The notes beneath the pieces were generated by a model. It saw only the letters and a program-made list of their open reading frames with translations, was not told the origin of the DNA and ran no database searches. Shown in pieces: positions 46,501 to 58,444 of a DNA stretch of 64,000 nucleotides. Made by a program: the position numbers and the translations under genes. Position 1 is the first letter of the stretch. Each line of letters begins with the position of its first letter. The stretch is from Rusavskia elegans (taxonomy: Eukaryota > Ascomycota > Lecanoromycetes > Teloschistales > Teloschistaceae): the NCBI GenBank assembly GCA_011316305.1, contig SAUG01000069.1, forward strand, positions 186,001 to 250,000, in the 5' to 3' direction.

Positions 46501-46842
46501 AAGGCTTGGGAAGTGTACAGGGTGTGCTCATTCACTTGGGAAATGTGTAAGATGGCCTCGGATATCTCGTTTTGTCTTTCACCTTTCTCTTTTTGTCTTT
46601 CACTTTTTTCTCTTCTTTTCTTCCTAACCAAGTCTTCGATTCTTACCTTCCTTTCCTACATTCAGCTTTGCTCCACCCTCTTCATTCCGACCGTGCACAG
46701 TCACGGCAGTCACTCATTATTTGAGACCCTGCTCGTCTGGGCTTTGATATAAAAAGCCCGATACTTCACTCCTTAGGAAAAGTCCAGATCAGATCGAAAT
46801 CACACCACTCCTTTATTCGCTTCATTGAACAGAATAGCGATC
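43588..46842. other. 3.25-kb gene-free stretch before the GH128 gene
   Basis: No gene could be assembled. Frames of up to about 225 codons occur on both strands at 44,650-45,330, but they overlap each other and lack domain-like content. Composition is normal and not RIP-like. The last ~280 bp hold a CT-rich stretch (46,560-46,700) and a TATA box for the GH128 gene. It may contain regulatory sequence or a noncoding RNA. Confidence 0.45.
46748..46755 (+). promoter_or_regulatory. TATA box of the GH128 gene
   Basis: TATAAAAA lies 95 bp before the start codon at 46843 and just after a pyrimidine-rich tract, a usual arrangement for an inducible fungal promoter. Confidence 0.5.
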
Positions 46843-48169
46843 ATGCATTTTCCTTTCATCTTTTTGACGCTGAGCGTCGTCGTGTCCAAAGTATCCGGAG
46901 CGGCCATGCACCACCATGTGCATCGTCAGGCTTCATTGATTTGCTATGAGGACAATTCACTACGCACTTTGGAACGTTTCTCGACTGACGCGGCCGCATT
47001 CTGTCCCAAGTTTCTCACGACGCCAAGTGAGAAGATCCCAAGCAACTTGGTCGGCGTACCTGTCTCTCGGCTGTCTAGTGCCTGTGCTTGTTTCCAAAAG
47101 ACAGCTGCTCCAGCGAATCCTGTCTCGACCCCGGCGACATCTCCTACCTCGGCGCCGGTCATAGCCCCCACGCCCACCACTACTTCTACTGCCAAAGCCT
47201 CCCCACAATCAATCGCCACCTCTACAACATCAATCCCGGCTGTCGGACCTACCGGTCTTGCCCCCGGTGGCAAAGCATATTCTGGCGGCAAGCGTGGACT
47301 AGTGTACGACTATAAGTCCAAGGACTTCAGCAAGTTCTTCAAAGACAGCGGGAAGATCGGCTTCGGGTCTAATTGGGGCCTCCAGCGTTCTCCAGCACCT
47401 GGTGTTACGTTTGATCAAGGCCCTTTCGTTCCCACGATCCGGGTCGATAGCAGCCTCAACAACGGTGACTGGATCAACGGCGTTAAAGCACTCATCGGCA
47501 GCGGTACATCCATGATTTTTGCGTACGTAACAACTATCGATTCGTTCATGTGCTGGAGGTTCACTAATTCCGTGCGTACAGATCCAATGAGCCCGACAAT
47601 GGAGGCCAAGCCAACTTGAGTCCCGCCCAAGCCGCCACGGTATACAAGAAATATATCCAGCCGTTCAAAGGTCAGGTCGCCCTTGCATCTCCCGCCGTAA
47701 CCAATGGGGGTGGCGCGACCGGGCTCGGATTCTTGGAGAACTTCGTTGGCCAGTGCGCCGACTGCCACTTTGACATCATCAACGTCCACCATTATGTCAA
47801 TCGGCAAGAGGTCAACGTTGAGCAAGCGGTGTCGGCCGTGAAATCGTTCCTTACCAAGGACGTAGCGGCCTTCAAGGCAAAGCATTCCCAATTTCAAAAT
47901 GCAAGGATCTGCCTTGGCGAGGTACGTTTAAGACTCTGATCATAAGTCCTTAAATATCCAGGCTCTCTGACATTGTGTGTGTATAGTTCTGGCTTTGGGG
48001 AGCATCGGATGATGATGGAGCGGCCTACCTCAGGGCACTCCTTCCATGGCTTGACGGAAACAATGATGTTGCGTGTTACCAGGCATTCGGCGGACTGTGG
48101 GAAGGGAATTTCATCAACAACGCTGGCACTGGGTTGTCCAAGAGTGGCCAGGTTTACCACGATCTCTGA
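46843..48169 (+). CDS. Secreted GH128 beta-1,3-glucanase with Cys-rich N-terminal module
   Basis: Exons are 46843-47522, 47582-47921 and 47987-48169 (400 aa). A signal peptide spans about residues 1-20. Residues 30-90 form a small module with five Cys, ending S-S-A-C-A-C-F, seen at the start of many secreted fungal proteins. A Pro/Thr/Ser/Ala linker follows (about 95-140). The GH128 catalytic domain runs from about 145 to 400: G-S-N-W-G, then the acid/base Glu230 in S-N-E-P-D, H-H-Y-V, and the nucleophile Glu340 in C-L-G-E-F-W. Both catalytic Glu residues are at or beside splice sites. It likely cleaves beta-1,3-glucan in its own or another fungus's cell wall. The gene has its own TATA box and a long upstream region. 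Confidence 0.9.
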
Positions 48170-49612
48170 GATGTTCGTCCGGCGGAGGCGCTTGCACCGC
48201 TCCTTTCATCCTTCAATTCGAGGTATCTTTTTTACATCACTTTCTTGTGGATATTGGGGCTTGCCGATGGCAGCAGGATTTCGGTTGATCAGATTCGATT
48301 CTTTGCATATAGAAAATCTTAGAGTTGTGGGGGTGAAAGAGCTCCATTACCAGCTGATATCTTGTGTCAAATTCACGACAATCGAGATATTATTATTTAT
48401 AGAGAACCACCAGCCTATCAGTGAAACCCAATACTTAGATTCTATTACGATTACCGTAGAGTCATATGTCGTTCCCGTCCTCCTCAACCAGACTCTACTT
48501 ACTTCGTAGTTTCACAGAACATTATTGTGAATAGCGTCTTACAGCGGAGGAGACTTTTAACACACACTCTCTCCGAGCATTATCAGAATCTATAATTATC
48601 TGGCAGCAGGGGCCGCCAAAGAGTCCACACGCAGGATTAAAACCAGCAATGTCAAAACTCTACAACGACGGGTATTGATAGCACTACTCCGATCATTCAG
48701 CGACCAGCAGCAAATGACTACAAGCACACGGAGCACAGAAAGCTTGTTCGGAATTCTCCCCATCCTCGAAGTTATGACCAACGCCCCAAGTCTAGAATTG
48801 GCGGGACTCGTTGACAATAATAAAGCCATCATGCAGCCTCTCGACTTGATGCTAGAGACTGGGCACCCACGACGTATATCGATTACCGTGCACCTCGATC
48901 ACGCACGCCGACAGGATCGTTCATGCATGAGCGGCAGTGACGGACATGTATGTATTTTCCGAAGCCAACCTCTACACATGAGGATGTCTACTCTACCAGG
49001 CCAGCGGCACGTTGAGCTGTCAATTGAATCTTCGATGAGGTCAAGACTGGCTGGACCCCAGACTCCGTCGGACGTTGCGATACCCGGCCCTTTGCGATTC
49101 GATTGGGAAAGCATATCGCCGATCTATCTCTTCAGGCCCAATCATCAGACACGAAGGAGTGTCCAAGACAAACTCGGCGGGATGGACCTGTTCCGCGACT
49201 ATCGAATGTGGCAGCCTTTAGGTCGATCGCTCTCTCTTTTGGGCCGCTGCATCCCAGCACGGTAAGGTGGACAAGCCACTGCCCGACGACAAGCGGCTTG
49301 GGATGCCGCATCATCATACGAACCATGCCCAGATCCTCGCTTCCAAGCTCATGGTCCACGTCGAGGATGAAGCTGGCAAGCGCGCCCCGCCCTCGTGGCC
49401 GAGCTGGAGAGCTGGCCTCGACCACCTTCTTCTTCTTGTCATGCGGAGTAGGCTGTCCTTTTACACAACTTTCTGTTCTTCCCCACATCTGGGCTGAACC
49501 GTCCACTCTCCCTCCTCCTGCACTGTCCGACGTCCGAACTCCGGTTCCATTGCTGTGGAAAAGTTTGCTTTGCATAACGATATAGAGGAGCCTCGAGGAA
49601 GCTCGGCCCAGA
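48170..49612. other. 1.4-kb stretch without a confirmed gene
   Basis: A plus-strand frame from an ATG at 48714 to about 49265 (roughly 180 codons) lacks recognisable features, and overlapping minus-strand frames are equally long. Nothing else is seen. Confidence 0.4.
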
Positions 49613-52408
49613 ATGAATTCCCGTTATGTTTCCAACCAGCGTCCTTTCCGAGGTCAGGTCTCGAAAAGCACGCCTGGGAGTAGGAGCAACTCGCCAGGCA
49701 CCCCTTCGAGGAGAATTCAAAAACTCAACTCATACCTATCGAAAATGGCAAATAACTCGACGGAAAATCTCAACCGTGCATCAGAACCCATGACTGCGCC
49801 TCCCCCCGTATATCAGCCAACTCGTACCACAAGCATCAGGAGATGGGATGGTGCCCGAAGAACGACGACGAATTGGGACTCCATCAGAAGGGTGAGTCGT
49901 CATCTTAGGGCAATCCAACGGTTATATCTTTACTCATTTGATACAGGATCCCGAGCTTTGGTTTCCTCGTGGCGACTGTCTGGTACACTTCTATGCTCAG
50001 GGCCATTCAAGAAGAGGTGCTTCTCTACGTATTCCACTCGCAGCTATCGAATCGAGTAACTGTGGCCCGTTGCTTGAACAGTACAGTGCCAAAGTCAATG
50101 TCGAGAGCCCGTCTGCAGCATCAGACCATTCATCTAATTCAGATCAAGACTACTTCAATGATCCTTCGCCGCCAGCCAAACACGAGCTCTTTATTCCAGC
50201 ACCATCACGCCTGACCAGAGAAGCCTCATTCCATTTTCACGTGACGACAAGGAATTTCTTTGCATGGATGTTCGAGAAACCACTGGTCGGTGACCGTTTG
50301 GGCCATTCACTGTTATCGCTCCTTGATAGGATGAATGAGTTCAGGGGCAATGAGGATGAAAACCTGGAAGACATGCTTGCCTATCTGGACTCACAGGAAT
50401 ATACCGACTTTCGAAGCTGCCCTGATCATGCGCTTGCCGTTCTTCAATTTGCGGAAAGACATGAATTGCTCGACCTATGGCGAGATAGCTTCTGCCATTG
50501 CGCTGGCATGAGCGATGATTTGCAATCTAGTGCTGAATATGAGGTATGTCAATCACGAGACATTCACACTTATCGTTTCTAAGAGGTATCCAGTTTCTCT
50601 CGCGTCAAACGAAAGCACTCATTACCCGAGCCGATATGGAGATGAACCTTCGCCTTGAACATGCTGGCCGCTCTCTTGGCACCTTCTTGGAAGACGATCT
50701 CTCCGGTGCCTATCTGGGTCTTGCGGCAGGAGCTCGTGTCCATCTGGATCGCTTCCGCTCATTTCTCCATTCCTTTTACGTGGCCAAATTTGGGTACTGG
50801 CCCCCAACGCGAACCGATCAATCAAGCGCCGCATTCTCCAAATCGACGTTCAAGTCCATGTACTTTGAATTCCGGAATCTTTACGAATACCTCGTCGATT
50901 CAACATCGAGCTCCGAATTGCAATCGAATCGACCTGCCGATGGGGGTATCTGTGTATTCCAGAACGTCACCGCTTTTGACAAGCGGAGGAAATACGCTTC
51001 TCTTCCGCATCCGCTCCCTTTGCTCCCAGAGATGGTAGTGCAGGCTAGTCGACCAAACACTGTACGAAAGCTGTTCAAGAACAGCCAGACAATGAAAAAT
51101 GAGCGCCGCGCTGCAGCTTTGGCTGCATTGTCCGCAGCCACCAACCGTAGCGACATCAAGATCTTGGAATGTAGCCTCGTCCGCGAGTATCTTCGCTTCG
51201 AGAAATCCTGGACATTGCTAGAAAAAGATGAATCGGTGTCTTGCAGGGACGCACGCAAAGTCCGATGGATACTCATCTACGCCATTCTGCAAACGCTCAT
51301 CTCCGTAACGCGCGCACCACCAGAAGTCAGAGACACCGAAGGCGTGTCATATCCACTCTGTTGCCAGATTGCCGGCACTCCGCCATGGGACGAAGACGGC
51401 AAGAAAGCGGCACAGAAAAAGCTCCCGCTCAAGCAGAGACTAGTCGCCCTGGGCGAGCAAGAAATGCGCAAAGCCAAAGCTCAGCAAGATGAACAGCGAC
51501 GCCGCGTCGATATAGATAATAACAAGGACATCGCGCAATTATCACCCCTTCAGCTCTCGACATCTAGAGTTGACTTTACAACCCCCTTCCTCGAAATCAA
51601 GCCCGATCACGCGGACCTCTTCATCCCCAAGCCATCCCCCTTATTCTCTTCATCCTTTCCCAGTCCCCCCTCTCATCTACCACCACCTCCACCATCCTCA
51701 ACAACGTCACCACCGACCCGTCCCCGCGCCCTCAGCCTACCCCGCAGAATCAGCATCGGCCGCGACCTCAGCGTCCGCAGCCCCCAACCCCAACGCCCCG
51801 GCTTCCTCGACACCCTCATCAAAAATTACTCGCGCGAACATCTCTTCAACCCAAATTCAAACACCACTTCACCAACCCATTCCCCACAAAAATCCCGCGA
51901 CAATTCCGCGCCGGCAAGCGGCAATTCCAGCCCCGGCGGCGGCACCGCCTCATCGCGCCACAATGGAAACGATTCTCCGGTCCTCTCCAACAATAAGACC
52001 AACAACAACGAAAATAACACACCCATCTCCACCACCACCACCACCACCACCACCACCGCCTCCGAAGAACGAAGCAACAGCAACAGCAACAGCAGCAGCT
52101 TCTTCAGCGACGACGACGAAGAAAACAGCAGCGTCAGCGACACCGCAAGCGTAAGCTCCTGCTACGACGACCAAGACATCATCGTCGTGCTGGACGGTCT
52201 CGATACCTCGGAGGATATGTCGTCCGCGACTTGTGGGTTCGATATGATGGTTATGCATGATGATGATGCTGCGGGTGTGGCAAGGAAGGAGAATGGCGGG
52301 AAGCCGAAACCGAAGCCGAAAAGATGGGATAGTGTAAAAAGTGTCGGGCAACTGGGACGGAGTAATCCCGAAGTGGATGAGTATGTTTGTTGGGGTGTTG
52401 CGCGGTAG
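49613..52408 (+). CDS. Large uncharacterised fungal protein (896 aa)
   Basis: Exons are 49613-49891, 49947-50543 and 50594-52408; introns of 55 and 50 nt. Residues 1-80 are Ser/Thr/Pro/Arg-rich. A conserved block at about 75-160 (R-R-W-D-G, D-P-E-L-W, G-D-C-L-V-H-F-Y-A-Q-G-Q/H-S-R-R-G) and another at about 180-460 (F-H-F-H-V-T-T-R-N-F-F-A-W-M-F; Y-L-G-L-A-A-G-A; F-Y-V-A-K-F-G-Y-W-P) are typical of a widespread Pezizomycotina family with no known role. The last 300 residues are low complexity: Pro/Ser-rich, then a poly-Thr run, Asn/Ser and Asp/Glu runs. There is no signal peptide. The acceptor of intron 2 was chosen because only that one restores the conserved F-L-S-R-Q-T-K-A-L segment. Confidence 0.85.
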
Positions 52409-52906
52409 GCAGGCATTCTGAATGAAGGTTTTGGGAAAGAGGGGAAATGGAGAACGGAACCAGATTGTGTTTATTATGGGAGGAGGAGAGTAGACTTAAT
52501 CTGTCTCAACAGGGAAGCGAAGCGATGATGTTTTTGGGAGGGGTTCCGGGGGGTGTTTTTCCCTGGGGCCGATGGCTATATATCCAATACCAATCCCGAG
52601 ATCCTCAATGGGTAACTGATTTCCACATCGAAAAAGAAAAACGATGTTTCTTTGAAACAGAGAGGTTCGGATGAATTTCGGTTCCTTGACTCAGTTTTCA
52701 TATCTTGTAATCGATTGACTTCTCGTTCTGTCCATTGAATTTGATGAAACCCATGTCTTGAGTATGACTTAAAAGAGTCCTTACCTATTCCATTCCCAAC
52801 CATCCCAGAATACAGCCAGGCATTCGAGTAGCAAAAATACCGATTCTTTCTGCAACATCACTTTCATTTCACTGTTACACACTCCACATCCCCAGCCTGT
52901 AAAACC
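52409..52906. other. Intergenic between convergent genes
   Basis: About 500 bp of shared 3' region between the 896-aa gene and ALG12. No gene found. Confidence 0.5.
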
Positions 52907-54877
52907 TCACCAATCCCCACCCAGCGGCAGCACCGGGATATCCCTCTGCCTCTTCAAGACCGCAATCCTCGGCTCCATCCTCACACCCACCCACCACCCC
53001 CCCGTCACCATCCTCCCATACCTCTCCAGCACCCTCCACACACCTTCCGCATCCCCCTTCTTAACCATCTCCACCATGTCTCTGATACCTCCACCGCCAC
53101 TCTTGACATCTCCGCCGCCATCATCACGCGGCCTCAAAACCTTCAACCCCGCATACCCCTCCACCGTCTCCACAACCTCCCACTTCCCTATCACCCTCTT
53201 CGGATTCTCAGCCAGCACCCAATCGAACCGTTCCCAGAAAACGGGATCCAGCAACTTCTCTTCCTCTTCCGTTTTATCGTAGACCCAGAATAGATTCTCC
53301 TTGGCCTCATTTCCCCTTTTCATCCCACCATTCTCGAGATCCGCGAGTGGCGGCGCGGGTAATTGTAGAAAGCGTGTGATGCCCGTCATACAGGATAGTG
53401 TATCCATGTGAACAGTCACGATCATCCTCTCCCCCTGCCCACCGAGATATTGTTGTTGTTGTTGTTGTTGGGACCGGTGTTGCGGCACAAGAGCGTGTAA
53501 ACGGTTTAGGGCGTCAGCGCCGGGGTAATTGAGTCGTGATACCGCCAGCATTATACCGCTGGCTGCAAACGAGCCCATCACTGAAACGATCAGAGCTAGG
53601 GAGAGAAACCGGTAAAGCACCGATTTCGAGCGACGAGTCCAGATCCAATTTGCGCCCAATGCGGCGGCTGTGAGGAAAGGAGGAATGGTGTAGATGATGA
53701 AGCGCCATTCTTTGTGCGGCTGTAGACTATACAGTGCGACGAAAGCTAAATTAGGGAGAACTAATTGCGTAACTGATTGTCTTAATGCGGGCTGTGAGGC
53801 GGCGAGTGGGATACAGAGGATATATGTGATGGGATTGAACAAGAGTCGTGGAAGAGCGGAGGTGAAATAGAAATGCCAGGGTGAGGTGCCCCAATTTGAG
53901 GATTGGGAGTGCAGGATGTTGTAGCTGAAGGCGGAGAGTTCGGGCCACAGGGGAAAACGCTGCCAGAAGAAACTATCGATGGGGATTGTCAAAGAGAGGC
54001 CGATGAAGGATCCAAGGATGCCGAACGTTATGATGCAGGGGATGCTAAGGCGGCGGTTCAGAAGGAGGACGAGAGTGTGGGGAATAAGGAAGAGGGCGAG
54101 TTCGGAGCGGAAGATGACACCGGTTGTTGTTACGAGACTGAGGAATGTTTGAGGTTTATTCATGAAGAGGTAAGGTTCCACACGAGGCCTCTGGAGGAGA
54201 CACCCGAGGGCAATGGTCACTGTCTTCGATTAGTTGTGCAGGATGAGAGCAGAAAAGGGGTTGATCCTGTCGTACCAAGTCCAAAGGCAAAGGAGTTGGG
54301 TAGCGTCCGGGATGCGTAGTACATTATATGGAAAACACTTGCTTGGAACAGAACGAACCAATTGGCAGTCGTCCTACCAAAACTACTTTCGACGCCATTG
54401 CGGTAGTAAAGGAGGCAGAAAGCGTTCCACAAGCCAAGAAGCGCCCGGACTGAAGATACCTGGTCAGCAAGCGAAATGTCCAACCTTCTTGTCCCTTTTT
54501 GGAACGACTTGCCGATAATCTGTGGATTGATCCCTTCGAGGACCTTTGTAAACGGCCATGAAGCCCCAGCCAAAGTCAATGCTCCCACAAAGGTCCTCGG
54601 GACCGGGCCCGTAAAGGTAAGATGGTCATAGTGATCTTTCAATTGCAATTTACCCGAGCCGATAGGAAAGATGAAGTCGCGAACACCATAAGTGAGGATA
54701 TCGTGTGTGGCCTGGATATTGAAAGACTCTTCAACCTTGGTATATGGAGCGCAGATGAGATGGAAGAGGATCAAAGTGGGGATCGATGCCGCGATTACCA
54801 CGTCTACGACAAGTCAGCATCTGGTATGGTAGAAAGAGATGCAAGAAAGAATGGGACGCACCTACCAAGTGTCTCAT
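52907..54877 (-). CDS. ALG12: Dolichyl-P-Man alpha-1,6-mannosyltransferase ALG12
   Basis: ALG12 adds the eighth mannose to the lipid-linked N-glycan precursor in the ER lumen. Minus-strand exons: 54877-54862 (16 nt), 54803-54513, 54449-54276 and 54219-52907 (597 aa). GT22 features: A-P-Y-T-K-V-E-E-S-F-N-I-Q at the first luminal loop (catalytic acidic residues), T-H-D-I-L-T-Y-G, Y-Y-A-S-R-T-L-P-N-S-F-A-F, and H-K-E-W-R-F near residue 340; about ten membrane segments. Intron 2 (54512-54450) is a GC-AG intron of 63 nt; because 63 is a multiple of 3 and has no stop, retention would only add 21 residues. A seven-Gln run lies near residue 410, and the tail is Gly/Asp-rich. Splicing gives the family's Q-I-I-V-R-A-L-L. 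Confidence 0.9.
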
Positions 54878-55073
54878 GCTGTGTGTAGACAGAAGAAAAG
54901 AGCGATTGCTGTACAACAGCTTGGTGAAGCGGAACACCCCCTGGTGTCCAGCGGAGAAAGCACGGACCACAAGCGCCAAGCCCCGCAAGGCGACAGCTCC
55001 GCTCCGCAATCTAGTCAATAGACCACCTCTCTCATAAATGAACATCCTACCTGCCCCCTGAGCATCCAGCACA
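54878..55073. promoter_or_regulatory. Compact bidirectional promoter of ALG12 and YOS1
   Basis: Only 196 bp separate the divergent start codons. Both products act in the ER or early secretory pathway. No TATA box is obvious. Shared regulation is an inference from the spacing. Confidence 0.5.
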
Positions 55074-55587
55074 ATGATGCTCTTCGGCCTAGGAAACCTC
55101 TTCTACGGTAACCCTCACTCTCAAAACCCCAAACTACACCATCAGCAGCTAACCCACACAGTCTCGATACTCCTCGTCAACGCCGTCGCAATCCTTTCCG
55201 AAGATCGTTTCCTTGCGCGCAGTACGTCTGTCCCACGATACCCAGGATACCAGAGTCTCCGAGACGTCCTACTATCAATAAGAATACTCTGGCACAGGCT
55301 GAGAGTGCTGACTGTTCTTGGTGAATAATCTAGTCGGATGGGGTAGCACGCCTACGGAGCCCGCGTTCGGCGGATCAAGGGACGAGGCCGCAAGTGTCAA
55401 GGGGAAATTGGTCAATTTGATATCCAGTGTCAGGACTTTGATGAGGAGTGAGTGTTTCCTGCCCATCACTTGATTTGGGTTCATGAGGGATTGAATGGAG
55501 CGGAAATGTTTACTTGCTGACTCGATGACAGTACCACTGATCGTAATCAATACCTTGATAATAGTCTACGCGCTGGTCCTGGGGTGA
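55074..55587 (+). CDS. YOS1: Yos1-like ER-to-Golgi transport protein
   Basis: Exons are 55074-55107, 55162-55221, 55334-55447 and 55532-55587; the product is 87 aa. Yos1 is a small membrane protein that works with Yip1 and Yif1 in COPII vesicle traffic. The pattern is diagnostic: M-L-F-G-L-G-N-L-F-Y start, first hydrophobic segment with I-L-L-V-N-A-V-A-I-L, then S-E-D-R-F-L-A-R-I-G-W-G, V-R-T-L-M-R-I-P-L-I-V-I-N, and a second hydrophobic segment ending L-V-L-G. Three introns (54, 112 and 84 nt) interrupt a 264-nt coding region, and each split codon restores a conserved residue. Confidence 0.92.
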
Positions 55588-56077
55588 AAGCAATGCTTGT
55601 GTTTCCGTCATCTGTATCAAGCGGAGCAATTAGGAATGGTGGAGGTGGAATACGATACCCGACTCTCACGTCATGTTCGGTTCAGAGGACGAGTGTCTCT
55701 CAGCATCAGGGCCTACATGAGCACATAGGCCGCAATGTGCTGTTTGGGAAAGCAGAATCCGAACGAAGATATATGTATTTGTGCATACAGCTGTTGGCTG
55801 CTGAAGGTCTACACTTAAGGCTACATAGAAGAAGGTATGAGGGATCTGGACAGGGGTGAATACAAGAGCTTAAAGAGGTCTTTTATTGCCCGCTTCTTTC
55901 ATAATACCTCATGCTACAAGTTTTTCGCCTTTTCCGCTCATGTCGCATTTCTCGTGTTCGAACGCCGCCCATGTTGGTATCATCTAACGTAGGACTCCCG
56001 TACCCGCCCGGAACATCGAAGACTCACGGTACCACCCACCCTACCCAGAGAATGCTGCCAAAGAATGTACATTAGAA
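55588..56077. other. Intergenic between convergent YOS1 and creB
   Basis: About 490 bp of shared 3' sequence. One plus-strand frame immediately after YOS1 lacks any family feature. No gene called. Confidence 0.5.
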
Positions 56078-58444
56078 TTACAGTAATATCATGCTCGATG
56101 TCTTTTTCCGTAGGCTACTGAACCGGTTCTTCGGCCTCTCAGGTTTATCGTTCATCAGATTCGTGTCTTCGCCTTCTCCGGTGCCGCCGTCGCTCTTGTC
56201 CTTGTTTTCCTTGGACGGCCAGAACTTCGGTTTCTTGCTGATGCTCTTGCTACTTTGTCGGAATCTGCTTAGTGTCCTGGGGTTGTTCTCTTTTCCAACA
56301 GCGTCGGATAAGTCCCCTATGGCACCGAGCTTCTTCTCGCTTCCTTTTTTCTGGAGCTCGGCCTCTTTGAGACGCGCTTTTTCCGCTTTCTCGGCCTTCT
56401 CCTTCTCTTTCTCGGCGGCTCTGCGTTCCTTCTTCGCTGGCCCATCACTGTTAATCGAGTTCATTGAAGCTGGAAAGAAGGACCGTCCTTGAGGTAGCGC
56501 AGTAATATCGCCATCAGCATCTGGCAGTGGCAGCGGTATCGATGGCGGTTCAGTAGCTGATTTGTCCAGATGCTCTAATCCGTTGGGTGAAAGTTCCGTA
56601 GGTGACATTGCACTGCGTACATGATGGATCCCATTCGTAAAGATTCCGTTCGACTTGAGGCCAAGACCCTGGGGTTCGCTTTCTGCCTCAGCAGTCGGAG
56701 CAATGGGCTGACCTTCGGCCTCCTGTTCCCTTCGAACCTTTTCGATTGTCGTTTCCTGATAAAAGAGGACATACGCGCATGCCAGACCAGGCCGGTCTCC
56801 AAAGAAGTTTAGCACATAACTTTTATCGACGGGCTCGACGAGCTCGTCGTCAAATAGAAGCCATCCTCTGTCCTCCGTCTTGATGATGGATACATAATGA
56901 CCGTGATACGGGCCTCCGCCGATGTGTACCACCACAGCATACAGCTCGTACAACCGGTCGGGATCCTCAGCGTCGTCCGTCGTGTTGAACAAGCGGAGGT
57001 GGTACGGGTATACGACACGGTGAAAGAGCTTCTGTAACCGTTGCAGGTCCTCTGTATATTTGAATCTCTTCAGATGCAGTGCAAGGATTCTGGGTGACCG
57101 TTTGATCTTCATCCGCTTCTCGGCCTCCTGTAATCCACCGCACCGATCGCAGTGGAATTTGTTGCGCTCGCAGAGCATCTCTTCCTCGGAAAACTTGCGG
57201 AGGCATGACGTTACGGAGGAATGCTGATCAAGATCCACTGACAGATCCAGGAATGTTTCATCTCGTTGTGAGACATTCTCGCATGTCAGGCATTTGGTCT
57301 CAGACGTCAAAGTCCCTTCAAATAGTTCATGAACCCATCTCGTGTTTGGCATAGTTTTCGTGCCCTTCGATTGCGGCATCGCTGTCGCCAACGCTTGTTC
57401 GAAAGACCGGGGTTCTGCAGAACCATTCATCATCGTCTTCTCTGCTTCTGATTTCTGGGCGTTCGCCTCCACGTTCTCGACCACCTCATTCAACAATAGA
57501 TTAAGAAATTCGTGGGCATCTTGATGCATAGCTGATCGAAACATTTCATTTTCCCTCTTTAGTACCTCCAGGAATTTGGCTGGACTGACCACACCAGTCC
57601 GGGATTTGTGTGCAATCAATGCTTCGAAGATATCTTTCAACGAAGAGAAAAGGGACTCCTCCATACCATAAGATGGAGCATTATCGTAGTTCATGTATAA
57701 TACAGGCCCCTTTGCAATAACCTGCTTTTTCTTGTAATCCGAGGAATCCTTATCTTCCGGCTTCTGACCGGCTACCGCAGTGCCTGGATTCCGAGCTGTG
57801 GTACCAACAATCGCCTTCGGTTTTGTTGGAGAAGCAGGACTTTGCGTGCTGGACGAAGCGCCGGGATGGATGTGCACTCGGGGTAAACCGTTGGGTGCTA
57901 AAACGACGGATTCAGGGGAAGATCGTTTGGGATAGGTAAGGACCTGATCCCGAAATGGCGCGGAGTAGTAGAGAGACTGGAGGATGGAGTTGCAGTAGCT
58001 ATTGGCAGAGTTGTGTCAGTGGTTGGACGCTCGAGCAGCAAAGTCATGATCGACGTTACCAGGTATTTCCGAACTACATATCCCCGCAACTTCTCGTCAG
58101 CATGTTTTTCTTTTCTCTGTGTTTGTGCGGTCTGGATACTGACGTTCTCCATGCCAAAGAACTTATCACTGCCATCGTCTCGAATGGGTCCTGCGTCGAG
58201 CAGGTGTTTTTCCAGAGGGGTCAAAGGAGGAGCATTTGGATCCTTTTTGGGGATCGATGATCCTGTAGATGGACTTGCAGCCTGTTTCGTCGCCGATATC
58301 AGCGTCCGTACTATGAGGTGGGAGTACAAGCTCTTGCGATAAAGCATGAAGGCAGAGGAGAAGGGAGAGGGCTGTAGTTCGCAAACAGCAATTGCCTAGG
58401 TTACTGACGGTGCTTGAGCGAATTTTGGCCAGCAGTGAAGCCAT
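56078..58444 (-). CDS. creB: Ubiquitin C-terminal hydrolase CreB (USP12/46 type)
   Basis: CreB is a C19 deubiquitinase which, with the WD40 protein CreC, acts in carbon catabolite repression. Minus-strand exons: 58444-58409, 58281-58144, 58073-58060 (14 nt) and 57998-56078; 702 aa. The Cys box reads G-N-T-C-Y-C-N-S (Cys63), its codon split TG|C by an intron. The His box is G-P-Y-H-G-H-Y-V with the following [10 protein letters not shown]-x2-C pair (C-L-T-C and C-D-R-C-G) binds zinc. The C-terminus after residue 520 is a Lys/Glu coiled coil ([12 protein letters not shown]), as in Aspergillus CreB. The first intron (127 nt) starts GTCAGT and is the least certain. The short N-terminus M-A-S-L-L-A-K-I-R is family-like. 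Confidence 0.92.

Noticed and set aside
48714..49265. Roughly 180-codon plus-strand ORF
   Set aside because: No recognisable feature, and minus-strand frames of similar length overlap it.
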